A DNA stretch of 64,000 bases from Caldanaerobius fijiensis DSM 17918 (GTDB lineage Bacteria > Bacillota > Thermoanaerobacteria > Thermoanaerobacterales > Caldanaerobiaceae): contig NZ_FQVH01000004.1 of the NCBI RefSeq assembly GCF_900129075.1, forward strand, positions 1 through 64,000, given 5' to 3'. Shown piece after piece: positions 36,777-44,024 of the stretch (position 1 is its first letter; every line of letters starts with the position of its first letter). Position numbers and translations under genes: made by a program. The notes beneath the pieces were generated by a model, which was not told where the DNA came from, did no database searches, and was given only the letters and a program-made list of their open reading frames with translations.

Positions 36777-37043
36777 ATTATTCGTGTTCTTTTTGCTTTT
36801 ATACCGGCGATGGAGACATGGATTATCGGTCAATTGGTCAACAAACTCATTTTAAATGCCGGTGTGGGGATACAGGGGTTTAAGGAGGTTGTATCCTGGG
36901 CAGTATTTCTAAGCCATATAAGGATTTTATTGATCTCATGCAAGGTAAAACAGGGATATTGATTTCACACAGATTGGGGTCAGCACGGATTGCCGATAGA
37001 ATCCTGGTTTTAAGCGGAGGGAATATAGTGGAAAAAGGGGAGG
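36777..37043 (+). pseudogene. ABC exporter remnant, nearly all deleted
   Basis: The first part reads VLFAFIPAMETWIIGQLVNK and VVSWAVFL, the start of a transmembrane domain. It is joined near 36910, with a frame change, to KDFIDLMQGKTGILISHRLG and RILVLSGGNIVEKGE, the far end of the ATPase including the H-loop. Some 450 residues between are gone. The end runs straight into a MutS-like remnant without a gap. Confidence 0.75.
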
Positions 37044-37599
37044 TAAGACCACTTATACTAAGGCTATAGGACTGGTACAAATCCTTATGCAAGCAGGCCT
37101 TTTTATACCGGGATGTGAAGCACAAATAAGTCCGGTAGACAATGTGTATACTCATTTTCCAGTCGAAGAAACCTTCAATATAAAAGAAGGAAGATTGGCA
37201 GAAGAGTGCAAAAGACTTGCGGAGATATTTGAGAGCGCGACGAGGTACAGCCTTATACTTATGAATGAATCTTTTGTCAGTACCAGTCCCGGTGAAAGCC
37301 TTTATCTGGCAGAGGATATAGTGAAGGCGGTAAGATTATTAGGTGACAGGATGGTTTTTGCAACTCATCTCCACGAACTGGCCGCACGGGTAGATAAAAT
37401 AAATGCAGATGTAGAAGGAGATAGTAAGCTGATAAGTATGGTAGCAGGACTAGAAAGGGGTATGGCGAAATCTAAAAGAACCTATAAAATCGTACCCAGT
37501 CCGCCTCAAGGGATGAGTTTTGCCAGGGATATTGCAGATTAATATGGGATAAGTTTTGAACAGATAAACGGTCTACTAAAAAAACGTGGATTGATATAA
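37039..37599 (+). pseudogene. MutS-like ATPase C-terminal fragment
   Basis: The frame opens inside Walker A (GGKTTYTKAIGLVQIL) and continues IPGCEAQISPVDNVYTHFP, Walker B-type LILMNESFVSTSPGES, and the switch FATHLHELAAR, all typical of MutS-family ATPases (a clostridial MutS-like branch, not MutS1 or MutS2). Everything before the P-loop is missing. A TAA at 37540-37542 interrupts the end (RDIAD, stop, YGISFEQINGLLKKRG). The fragment cannot function. The deletion point with the ABC remnant lies in the GGGGAGGTAAG stretch near 37037-37047. Confidence 0.8.
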
Positions 37600-37652
37600 A
37601 ATTCAGTAAGCAAATAGAAATTTGGGAAGGGGTACAAAAATTGATAATTAAA

Positions 37653-37668
37653 ATATGCAAAAGCATAT
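37653..37668 (-). terminator. Small hairpin downstream of the peptide genes
   Basis: ATATGC-AAAA-GCATAT forms a six-bp hairpin, followed on the minus strand by TTTAATTAT. It is 24 bases beyond the stop of the second peptide gene and could end the cluster's transcript. It overlaps one arm of the inverted repeat. Confidence 0.4.
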
Positions 37669-37671
37669 GCC
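37654..37671 (+). repeat. Inverted repeat arm on the distal side of the peptide genes
   Basis: TATGCAAAAGCATATGCC matches the complement of 38088-38105 at 17 of 18 positions, with 13 consecutive identical bases (AAAAGCATATGCC). The two arms bracket both peptide genes exactly. Confidence 0.7.
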
Positions 37672-37692
37672 GACTAGCTTAATATAAACATA

Positions 37693-37869
37693 TTATTGCC
37701 CACCATTAATGCAACCTGGTGAGCAGTTTGGCATACAAGAATTAGAACATTGTGTACAAAGTGGTGTGATAATATTATCTTTATCGACTTTTTCTTTATC
37801 TGCTATAACATCATTTAATTTATTGCAGTTAATAGCATCTTTTAATTTATCTAAATTATCATAGTCCAT
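37693..37869 (-). CDS. Cys-rich RiPP-type precursor peptide B
   Basis: A 58-residue peptide starting MDYDNLDKLKDAINCNKLND, with an acidic/lysine-rich leader and a C-terminal core CTQCSNSCMPNCSPGCINGG then Q. The core holds five Cys; a sixth is in the leader. It shares with the neighbouring peptide the pattern C-x2-C-S-N-S-C-x3-C-S-x-G-C-[IV]-N-G-G, and in the leader an L-x2-LK-x2-IN motif. The ATG follows AGGAGG. It is 13 bases after the first peptide gene, on the same strand as the maturase and glycosyltransferase. Cys residues spaced like this beside a radical SAM/SPASM enzyme suggest thioether cross-links; final product and activity are unknown. Confidence 0.8.
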   Translation of the reverse strand: MDYDNLDKLKDAINCNKLNDVIADKEKVDKDNIITPLCTQCSNSCMPNCSPGCINGGQ

Positions 37870-37882
37870 AGATTACAACCTC

Positions 37883-38056
37883 CTATTTTTTTGATAAACT
37901 TCCGTTTGTTCCACCATTAACACAACCAGCTGAACAACCACCCTGGCAAGAATTACTGCAGGATGTACAGGTATCGCTATTACTTATGTATTCGTCTATT
38001 TTTGTATTATCTAAATTAGAATTATTTATTGATTTTTTGAGTTCTTCTAAACTCAT
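37883..38056 (-). CDS. Cys-rich RiPP-type precursor peptide A
   Basis: A 57-residue peptide starting MSLEELKKSINNSNLDNTK. The leader spans about residues 1-29 and the core reads CTSCSNSCQGGCSAGCVNGG followed by TNGSLSKK. All five Cys are in the core. The ATG follows a very strong GGAGGAGGT site. No double-glycine leader cleavage motif is present before the core, so processing is unclear. Ser, Thr and Asn residues between the cysteines give possible glycosylation sites besides Cys itself. It is the first of two tandem peptide genes and the closer to the glycosyltransferase gene, 52 bases away. Confidence 0.82.
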   Translation of the reverse strand: MSLEELKKSINNSNLDNTKIDEYISNSDTCTSCSNSCQGGCSAGCVNGGTNGSLSKK

Positions 38057-38087
38057 ACTGTATACCTCCTCCGTATAATATTATAAT

Positions 38088-38105
38088 GGCATATGCTTTT
38101 ACATA
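38088..38105 (-). repeat. Inverted repeat arm on the proximal side of the peptide genes
   Basis: GGCATATGCTTTTACATA is the complement of the arm at 37654-37671 with one mismatch. On the minus strand it ends just before a TATAAT-like box (CATTATAATATTATAC) and 32 bases before the first peptide start, the place expected for an operator. Confidence 0.7.
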
Positions 38106-38108
38106 AAT

Positions 38109-39779
38109 TTAAATAAATTCAATATAAATTATACCCTCATTATTTAACTCTTTTAGAAAGGCAATTTCATTAGCATCAAAATCCCTTAGGTTATAAAATC
38201 TATCATTTTTAATCGATTGCAAAAAAACAGTTTCTTGTTCATTCAATTTATATTTGCGAGCCCAAGTGGGATCTTTTATATATAAATAAATATCAGATCC
38301 TTTTTTTATTATTTCGTAATGCGTTAATAGTTTAATTTTAAACATATTGGGAAGAACATTCAGACTATCAACAATTTTAGAAACATAATATTTTGTTAAC
38401 ATCTTTGTAGTTTCATATGATATTTTATTTGCATCACCATAATCTTTATCAAATCTCTTTTTTAGAATTAATCCTTTATCGCTCAATGTGCATAAGGTTT
38501 TATCAGAATCAATAAATAAATTATTGATTGAATGCTTTATTTTCGCAAACTGATTTGGCAATCCAAAAAATTTGCTTCTTGCAACAGCATTTTCGCTAAA
38601 TTTTAATTTCATGTTTTCATTGTTGAGCAATAATTTTATTTTTTCTATAGCCATATATCTATCTATATTAATACCATAAGGCGAAAATATGGTGTCGATC
38701 AAAAAGCCTGTTTGACCATCTATAACTGTATCTTTTATGCCACCGATTTTGGAACAAACCACAGGTGTTCCACAGGCCATGGCTTCGACTGGCACAAAAC
38801 CAAAATTTTCTGTGGGATTTATTGATAAATCTAAAACTATATCCGATGCAGCATACAATGTAGCCAAATTTCGCTGTTGCTGAGGGCCTACATATATGAC
38901 GTGATGACCTAAATTATATTGCTTTATAAGATATTTTACATAACTGAAATAACCTTTGCATTTAAAGTAATATGGTGCGGATATATCAGTGTCAACTGAA
39001 CCAGCTAAACAAAGGAAAATATTCTTTTTTTCTTTAACTATATCAGCCAATATTTCTATTAGCGTATGAATATTTTTCTCTGGATGTATTCTCCCGCAAT
39101 ATGTTAATAAATAATTACCTTCTGGTATTCCTAAAGCCAATTTTGTTTTTCGAATAATATCGCTTTTTTTATCCATAGGCGAAAAAATGTTAGTATCTAT
39201 TCCATACGGTATAATTTCTGTTTTTATCTCATTAAAAATATTTTTTAATATTTCCTCGTCAGCATTACATGAAACCCAAACAATATCGCTTTTTCGCAAC
39301 ATATTGGCATAGTGTACTAATCCTGTAGAAGCAACAGCACCTAACGCAACTAAAATAAATTTTGTTTTAAGATCAGATTTATTTCTTATATTTATGAGAT
39401 CGTAAACAAAGTTTGTATTAGCAAAAACGACCATAATGTCTACAGATTTCAGGAATCTCTCATACTCTTCTAAATCAGGTTGACTTTCTACTTCATTTAA
39501 ATCCATAATCTTGCAATTATAAAATGTTTTCATCGCTAAATAAAAACTTTCATATACGTTTATTATACTAGGATAAGAATATACTATTTTGTTTTTAAAT
39601 AAAACTTTGGCGGGTAACAATATACCTACATTAATGTTGTATTTTTCTATATTATTATATTCAGGTGTCCATCTTTTTTTATCAATAGAAGTAAAAATAT
39701 TTGCTCGAAAATCATTAATATTAAAAGTATCATTTTTACAGAAATCTTCGAGTAAATTATATGGTCCCAAATAAACCAT
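38109..39779 (-). CDS. GT4 glycosyltransferase with C-terminal PqqD/RRE-like domain
   Basis: A 556-residue soluble protein. Residues about 50-420 form a GT-B glycosyltransferase of family 4, with ILVALGAVASTG near 140, GRIHPEKNIHTL near 227, the C-terminal nucleotide-sugar site NPTENFGFVPVEAMACGTPVV-like region near 325-345 (the E-x7-E motif) and GQTGFLID near 360. After a linker, residues about 465-556 read YEIIKKGSDIYLYIKDPTWA, RKYKLNEQETVFLQSI and FLKELNNEGIIYI. This pattern resembles the winged-helix PqqD/RRE fold that binds RiPP leader peptides. It lies between the radical SAM maturase (32-base gap) and the peptides, so peptide glycosylation is the likely role. The domain assignment is by eye only. 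Confidence 0.78.
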   Translation of the reverse strand: MVYLGPYNLLEDFCKNDTFNINDFRANIFTSIDKKRWTPEYNNIEKYNINVGILLPAKVLFKNKIVYSYPSIINVYESFYLAMKTFYNCKIMDLNEVESQPDLEEYERFLKSVDIMVVFANTNFVYDLINIRNKSDLKTKFILVALGAVASTGLVHYANMLRKSDIVWVSCNADEEILKNIFNEIKTEIIPYGIDTNIFSPMDKKSDIIRKTKLALGIPEGNYLLTYCGRIHPEKNIHTLIEILADIVKEKKNIFLCLAGSVDTDISAPYYFKCKGYFSYVKYLIKQYNLGHHVIYVGPQQQRNLATLYAASDIVLDLSINPTENFGFVPVEAMACGTPVVCSKIGGIKDTVIDGQTGFLIDTIFSPYGINIDRYMAIEKIKLLLNNENMKLKFSENAVARSKFFGLPNQFAKIKHSINNLFIDSDKTLCTLSDKGLILKKRFDKDYGDANKISYETTKMLTKYYVSKIVDSLNVLPNMFKIKLLTHYEIIKKGSDIYLYIKDPTWARKYKLNEQETVFLQSIKNDRFYNLRDFDANEIAFLKELNNEGIIYIEFI

Positions 39780-39811
39780 TTATTATCTCTCCCCCAATTT
39801 AAACCTGTTAC

Positions 39812-41188
39812 TTAAATTCTTACTTCTTCAGGAGCATAGGGGCAACCAGGTGCAGGAGCATATGCTGTTCCATAAGCTTTTAATGAATTTCTAAAACATC
39901 TTCCTAAACCCGCATGACAAATAAAAAATTCAAAACAATCATAACAAGCTGTTCCTATAAATTTATCTCTCGGAGGTATAAGTTGTTTTATAATTTCGTC
40001 AGAATTCCATATATCCATAAGTGTATTTTTCTTAACGTTGCCAACTATAAATTCAGGTTTTCTGGGCATTTCCTCGCATAGAGTCACTGAGCCCTCCGGA
40101 TGTATAACAAATGATTCGTAGCCTGCTGTGCATTTAGATCTTTTCATGTATTCCTCTAATGTTTTATTATTATAATTGGTAAATCCACTGAATTTTATCT
40201 TTATTTTATTACATTTATTTTTATATTCTTCTATTATTTCCGATATCCTATCGCAATCATTTTTTGTAAGAAAATAACTGTCATCGTTCCTATATATACT
40301 TTTACCATATGGAGTAATTCTTAAAATCTCTATGTCATACTGGGACAATCCATATATAAGGTCTTTTACATAATCTTTATTAACAGAAGTTATGACACTA
40401 TTTATTTGTACCTTAATATTCACTCTATTCAAATTTTTAATAGATTGTATCATGTGTGTAGCATAATTTGGAACACCAACTATTTTTTCAGCAACAAAAT
40501 CGTTTAAAGTATCAATACTTAATTGGATTTTTTCGATTCCACTATCTTTTAACTTGATTGCTGTTTCCTCATCTATATATTTTTTGGTAGACAAAAATGG
40601 ATATATATTATTTTCTTTTATTTTCTTTAATAAATCAAAAATGCCTTCATATGTCAGAGGATCCCCACCTGACAATGTAATATTTATAACACCTATTGAC
40701 TTTGCCTCATCTAAAAGCGAGTGAATTCTTTCTTTAGTCAAAAGATCTTCTTGTTTAACAGGAGCTTTTTCAGCATAACAATATATACAATTGGTATAGC
40801 ATTTATTAGTTAATAAGAAAATAAAACTTACTGGGGCACTCAACCGTCCAATTGTTAAATCGATTTCCTCTAAAGGAATTATAAAGTCTTCCGGGTTATA
40901 AGTTATATAGTGATAATATGGATTAAATTCGACAAAATATTGTCGAAATTCATTAAAAACGCTATCTACGACCGCTTGTGCCTTATTATAGTTTACATTA
41001 AATATATATGAATATATATTATAAACATCTTCAAAAGTATTCTTACCATTAAATAAAGATAATATTATAGCTTTAATAGGATCTATCGCTTTTCGTTCTA
41101 CAGCACCAATTTCATCATTCATTCCATAAAATAAGATATATCCCTTTTCCTTCCTCATCCTCCATTTAGGATTTAATATAAACAACAT
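39812..41188 (-). CDS. Radical SAM/SPASM peptide maturase
   Basis: A 458-residue enzyme. Residues 1-90 (NPKWRMRKEKGYILF, IDPIKAIILSLFNGKNTFEDV) match the PqqD-like recognition domain fused to many peptide-modifying radical SAM enzymes. The radical SAM cluster motif is CYTNCIYC at residues 130-137, followed by the GGDP motif (TLSGGDPLTYEG near 174). The C-terminal SPASM domain has Cys residues in KCTAGYE, TLCEEMP, ACYDCFEFFICHAGLGRC and PGCPY, enough for two auxiliary 4Fe-4S clusters. Such enzymes form thioether or C-C links in Cys-rich peptides. It is the first gene of the cluster, behind a TTGACA promoter, with a weak GGTGATG ribosome site. Confidence 0.88.
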   Translation of the reverse strand: MLFILNPKWRMRKEKGYILFYGMNDEIGAVERKAIDPIKAIILSLFNGKNTFEDVYNIYSYIFNVNYNKAQAVVDSVFNEFRQYFVEFNPYYHYITYNPEDFIIPLEEIDLTIGRLSAPVSFIFLLTNKCYTNCIYCYAEKAPVKQEDLLTKERIHSLLDEAKSIGVINITLSGGDPLTYEGIFDLLKKIKENNIYPFLSTKKYIDEETAIKLKDSGIEKIQLSIDTLNDFVAEKIVGVPNYATHMIQSIKNLNRVNIKVQINSVITSVNKDYVKDLIYGLSQYDIEILRITPYGKSIYRNDDSYFLTKNDCDRISEIIEEYKNKCNKIKIKFSGFTNYNNKTLEEYMKRSKCTAGYESFVIHPEGSVTLCEEMPRKPEFIVGNVKKNTLMDIWNSDEIIKQLIPPRDKFIGTACYDCFEFFICHAGLGRCFRNSLKAYGTAYAPAPGCPYAPEEVRI

Positions 41189-41261
41189 ATCACATCACCA
41201 AAAATTATTTTATGTAAAAATTTTGCTTTAATACTTTTACCACATAAAATTACTTTATAAA

Positions 41262-41290
41262 AACATAACATATATTGTTATATTTGTCAA
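41262..41290 (-). promoter_or_regulatory. Promoter of the peptide maturation cluster
   Basis: On the minus strand TTGACA (41290-41285) and TATGTT (41267-41262) are 17 bases apart, about 73 bases before the maturase start. The surrounding sequence is very AT-rich. Confidence 0.55.
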
Positions 41291-41436
41291 CTACAATAAA
41301 AAGATTGTGATACGTAATTTAAACTTTCTTGGAATCGATGTATTGTAAATTGCAGCTAAAAAATTCAATGGTAGAACAAATTCAAAATATAATGTATAAT
41401 TATTTATAAATATCAGAGAGGTAAGGAGGGATATAT

Positions 41437-42618
41437 TTGAATTACGATAAATATGTGGCACAGAGGGCCAAATCTATTGAGATTTCTACAATAAGGTATT
41501 TTTTTAATATGGTAAATGAAGTGGAAGGAGCTATATCGCTGTGCATAGGTGAACCTGATTTTACCACACCTAAACATATCGATGAAGCAGCGAAAAAAGC
41601 CCTTGATGAAGGAAAAACATTTTATACGCCCAATGCGGGTCTTTTAGAACTAAGGCAGGAGATATCCAGGTATCTAAAAAGGCGTTTTGATGTTACATAT
41701 AAACCGGAGTCAGAGATTATTGTGACCATTGGAGCCAGCCAGGCTATAGATGTGGCGATCCGCACGCTGGTAGAAGAGGGCGATGAAGTGCTTATACCAC
41801 AGCCTTCCTTTGTGGCTTACAAGCCTTGTGTCATATTGGCAGGTGGTAAGCCTGTTTATGTGCCAACATATCTTGAGGATGAATTTGTTTTAAGGCCCGA
41901 TGTGCTGGAAAGGTATATAACTGATAAGAGTAAGGTTTTGATTTTACCGTATCCTAACAATCCTACAGGTGCGATAATGACCCGTGAACAACTGGAAGCT
42001 ATCGCTGAAGTCGTGAAAAAACACGATCTTATTGTGGTGTCTGATGAGATATACAGTGAGCTTACATACGGAATTGATCATACATGTTTTGCCAGCATAC
42101 CAGGTATGTGGGAGCGGACTGTCACGATAAATGGCTTTTCAAAAACCTATGCCATGACAGGATGGAGGTTAGGTTACATAGCAGCGCCAGAGGGAATGGC
42201 GAAACAGATGCTCAAAGTACATCAGTATAACGTGACCTGTGCTGCTACTATGGGGCAATACGCTGCTGTGGAGGCTTTGCGAAACGGCGACGATGACATA
42301 AAGATCATGTTAGCTGAATACGATAGAAGGAGGAGATATTTATTAGATAGCTTGAGGGACATGGGCTTTGAGTGTTTTGAGCCCAAGGGTGCCTTTTATG
42401 TGTTTCCGTCTATAGAAAAAACCGGCCTTACCTCAGAAGAATTTGCCACGAGGCTCTTGCATGAAGCGAAAGTAGCAGTTGTGCCTGGCAGCGCTTTTGG
42501 GGAAAATGGACAGGGTTGTGTGAGAATGGCATATGCCACATCAATGGAAAATCTTCAGGAAGCTGTAAGAAGAATCAAAACGTTTATGGATAAATTAAAG
42601 AAGGATACCGTCATTTAG
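41437..42618 (+). CDS. Class I/II PLP-dependent aminotransferase (PatA-like)
   Basis: A 393-residue fold-type I aminotransferase. The substrate part begins CIGEPDFTTPKHI near 34, the cofactor site includes LPYPNNPTGAIM near 169 and VSDEIYSELTY near 198, and the Schiff-base Lys lies in TINGFSKTYAMTGWRLGYI near 233. The final Arg binding the alpha-carboxylate is in GCVRMAYA near 361. It resembles PatA-type aspartate, aromatic or N-acetyl-diaminopimelate aminotransferases; the substrate is uncertain. The start is TTG at 41437, six bases after AAGGAGGG. It overlaps the convergent Fur-family gene by eight bases. Confidence 0.88.
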   Translation: MNYDKYVAQRAKSIEISTIRYFFNMVNEVEGAISLCIGEPDFTTPKHIDEAAKKALDEGKTFYTPNAGLLELRQEISRYLKRRFDVTYKPESEIIVTIGASQAIDVAIRTLVEEGDEVLIPQPSFVAYKPCVILAGGKPVYVPTYLEDEFVLRPDVLERYITDKSKVLILPYPNNPTGAIMTREQLEAIAEVVKKHDLIVVSDEIYSELTYGIDHTCFASIPGMWERTVTINGFSKTYAMTGWRLGYIAAPEGMAKQMLKVHQYNVTCAATMGQYAAVEALRNGDDDIKIMLAEYDRRRRYLLDSLRDMGFECFEPKGAFYVFPSIEKTGLTSEEFATRLLHEAKVAVVPGSAFGENGQGCVRMAYATSMENLQEAVRRIKTFMDKLKKDTVI

Positions 42619-42626
42619 CGGTATCC
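42603..42626. terminator. Shared terminator of the aminotransferase and Fur-family genes
   Basis: GGATACCG pairs with CGGTATCC around an eight-base loop, with AAA before and TTT after. It lies inside the overlapping last codons of both convergent genes and would work in both directions. Confidence 0.75.
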
Positions 42627-43042
42627 TTTCCCTTGCATTGAGGACAGTAGCCGTAGAAATAAAGCTTTTGATTTTTGATATCGTAATCAGTTAACTTGTT
42701 GACTTTTTCTATCAAGTCGTCAAAATCAGCATCCTCCAGATCATCAACCCTGTGGCATTTATAACATATGACATGGGGATGCGATGCTACGTTGGCATCA
42801 TATCTAAAACTTCCTTCTCCTACATTGAGTTCCTGTACCAGATTTAGTTTTTTTAACATATCTACGGTTTTATACACTGTGGCAAGGCTCATGGTCGGGA
42901 AGTTATCCTTTAAACTATTGTATATCATGTCAATGCTCGGGTGTGATTTAGTGTTTTTTAACATATCGTATATTGCCAGCCTCTGTGGTGTAACTTTAAA
43001 ACCCTTTTCTTTTAATATAATCGAGAGATCTTCTATCGACAT
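42611..43042 (-). CDS. Fur-family regulator, PerR-like
   Basis: A 143-residue DNA-binding repressor. The winged-helix part reads KVTPQRLAIYDML near 16 and LATVYKTVDMLKKL near 53. The structural zinc site is two CxxC pairs, CYKC near 93 and CPQC near 134. The regulatory metal site is suggested by HPHVICYKCHRVDD, with the Asp typical of PerR rather than Glu of Fur. PerR senses peroxide through Fe-catalysed oxidation, which fits an anaerobe. Upstream near 43060-43075 the sequence TAATTATTAATAA resembles half of a PerR/Fur box, so self-regulation is possible. Manganese or iron sensing cannot be excluded. Confidence 0.85.
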   Translation of the reverse strand: MSIEDLSIILKEKGFKVTPQRLAIYDMLKNTKSHPSIDMIYNSLKDNFPTMSLATVYKTVDMLKKLNLVQELNVGEGSFRYDANVASHPHVICYKCHRVDDLEDADFDDLIEKVNKLTDYDIKNQKLYFYGYCPQCKGKDTAK

Positions 43043-43183
43043 ACGAATCTTCCTTTAATAGTAATTATTAATAAACATATACTTTACGTGATAATATTAT
43101 ATGCAAAAAAAGTTTTTTTGTCAATTGACCGCAATAGTTTTTTATTTTAAAATAAAAAAAGCAAGAGAAAAAGAGGTGTTTTG

Positions 43184-44011
43184 ATGAGATACAGGTTGAT
43201 AGCAATGGATATGGATGGAACTTTTCTAAATAGTCAAAGCATGCCTATAGAAAGAAACATACAGGCGCTAAAAAAGGCAAAAGAAAAAGGTGCTGTTATT
43301 GCTTTTGCTTCAGGGAGGATTTATCCGGCTATAAATGAATACGTCAGGATGTTTGGCGATGATGTAGCTGTTATAGCGTGTAACGGTGCTCTTGTTTACA
43401 AATCGGCTAAAGATGGCATTATATACAGGAGTTATATGCCCTATGAGGAAGTCATAAAGTTGCTGGAGATAGCGCGGGAATATAAATTGTACTATCACTT
43501 TTTCACTGAGGATAGGCTTTTTACAGTACAGTTAAAGTATGGTTCTCTATTGTATAAGACCTGGAACGACAGATTACCACCGCAGGAGAGGATGATGATA
43601 GAAATTATAGATGATCCTTATGAAGTAATTTCTCAATATAAAGATAATCTGGTTAAATTTGTGGTAAGTGATGATGATACGGATTTTCTGGACAATGTGG
43701 TAAGAAAAAGGATAGAGGAAAGTGGTGATTTCGAAGTAACTAAATCGGCCAAAAACAATCTTGAGATAATGGTTAAAGGGGTGAGCAAGGGGAGGGGGCT
43801 TGAGATTTTGTCAAAATATCTCGACATACCTAAGGAGCAGATAATAGCGGTTGGCGATAGTTTAAACGATATATCTATGATTAGATATGCAGGATTGGGA
43901 GTAGCTATGGGAAACGCTGACGAGAGGGTTATACCGTGGGCTGATTATATAGCGCCGACCAATGATGAAGGCGGAATAGCTCACGTGGTAGAAAAATTTA
44001 TGTTGAGTTAA
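43184..44011 (+). CDS. Cof-type HAD superfamily phosphatase
   Basis: A 275-residue HAD hydrolase. Motif I DMDGTFLN near residue 9 holds the nucleophile Asp, motif II is ASGRIYPA near 43, motif III Lys lies near 200 (SKGRGLEIL) and motif IV is GDSLNDISMIRYAG near 222-235. The Cof subfamily (C2B cap) dephosphorylates sugar phosphates, FMN or pyridoxal phosphate. The substrate is not clear. ATG at 43184 is preferred over the in-frame TTG just before it; the ribosome site is AAGAGGTG. It is followed after 13 bases by the DUF362 gene and probably shares its transcript. Confidence 0.9.
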   Translation: MRYRLIAMDMDGTFLNSQSMPIERNIQALKKAKEKGAVIAFASGRIYPAINEYVRMFGDDVAVIACNGALVYKSAKDGIIYRSYMPYEEVIKLLEIAREYKLYYHFFTEDRLFTVQLKYGSLLYKTWNDRLPPQERMMIEIIDDPYEVISQYKDNLVKFVVSDDDTDFLDNVVRKRIEESGDFEVTKSAKNNLEIMVKGVSKGRGLEILSKYLDIPKEQIIAVGDSLNDISMIRYAGLGVAMGNADERVIPWADYIAPTNDEGGIAHVVEKFMLS

Positions 44012-44024
44012 TGGGAGAGTATTT

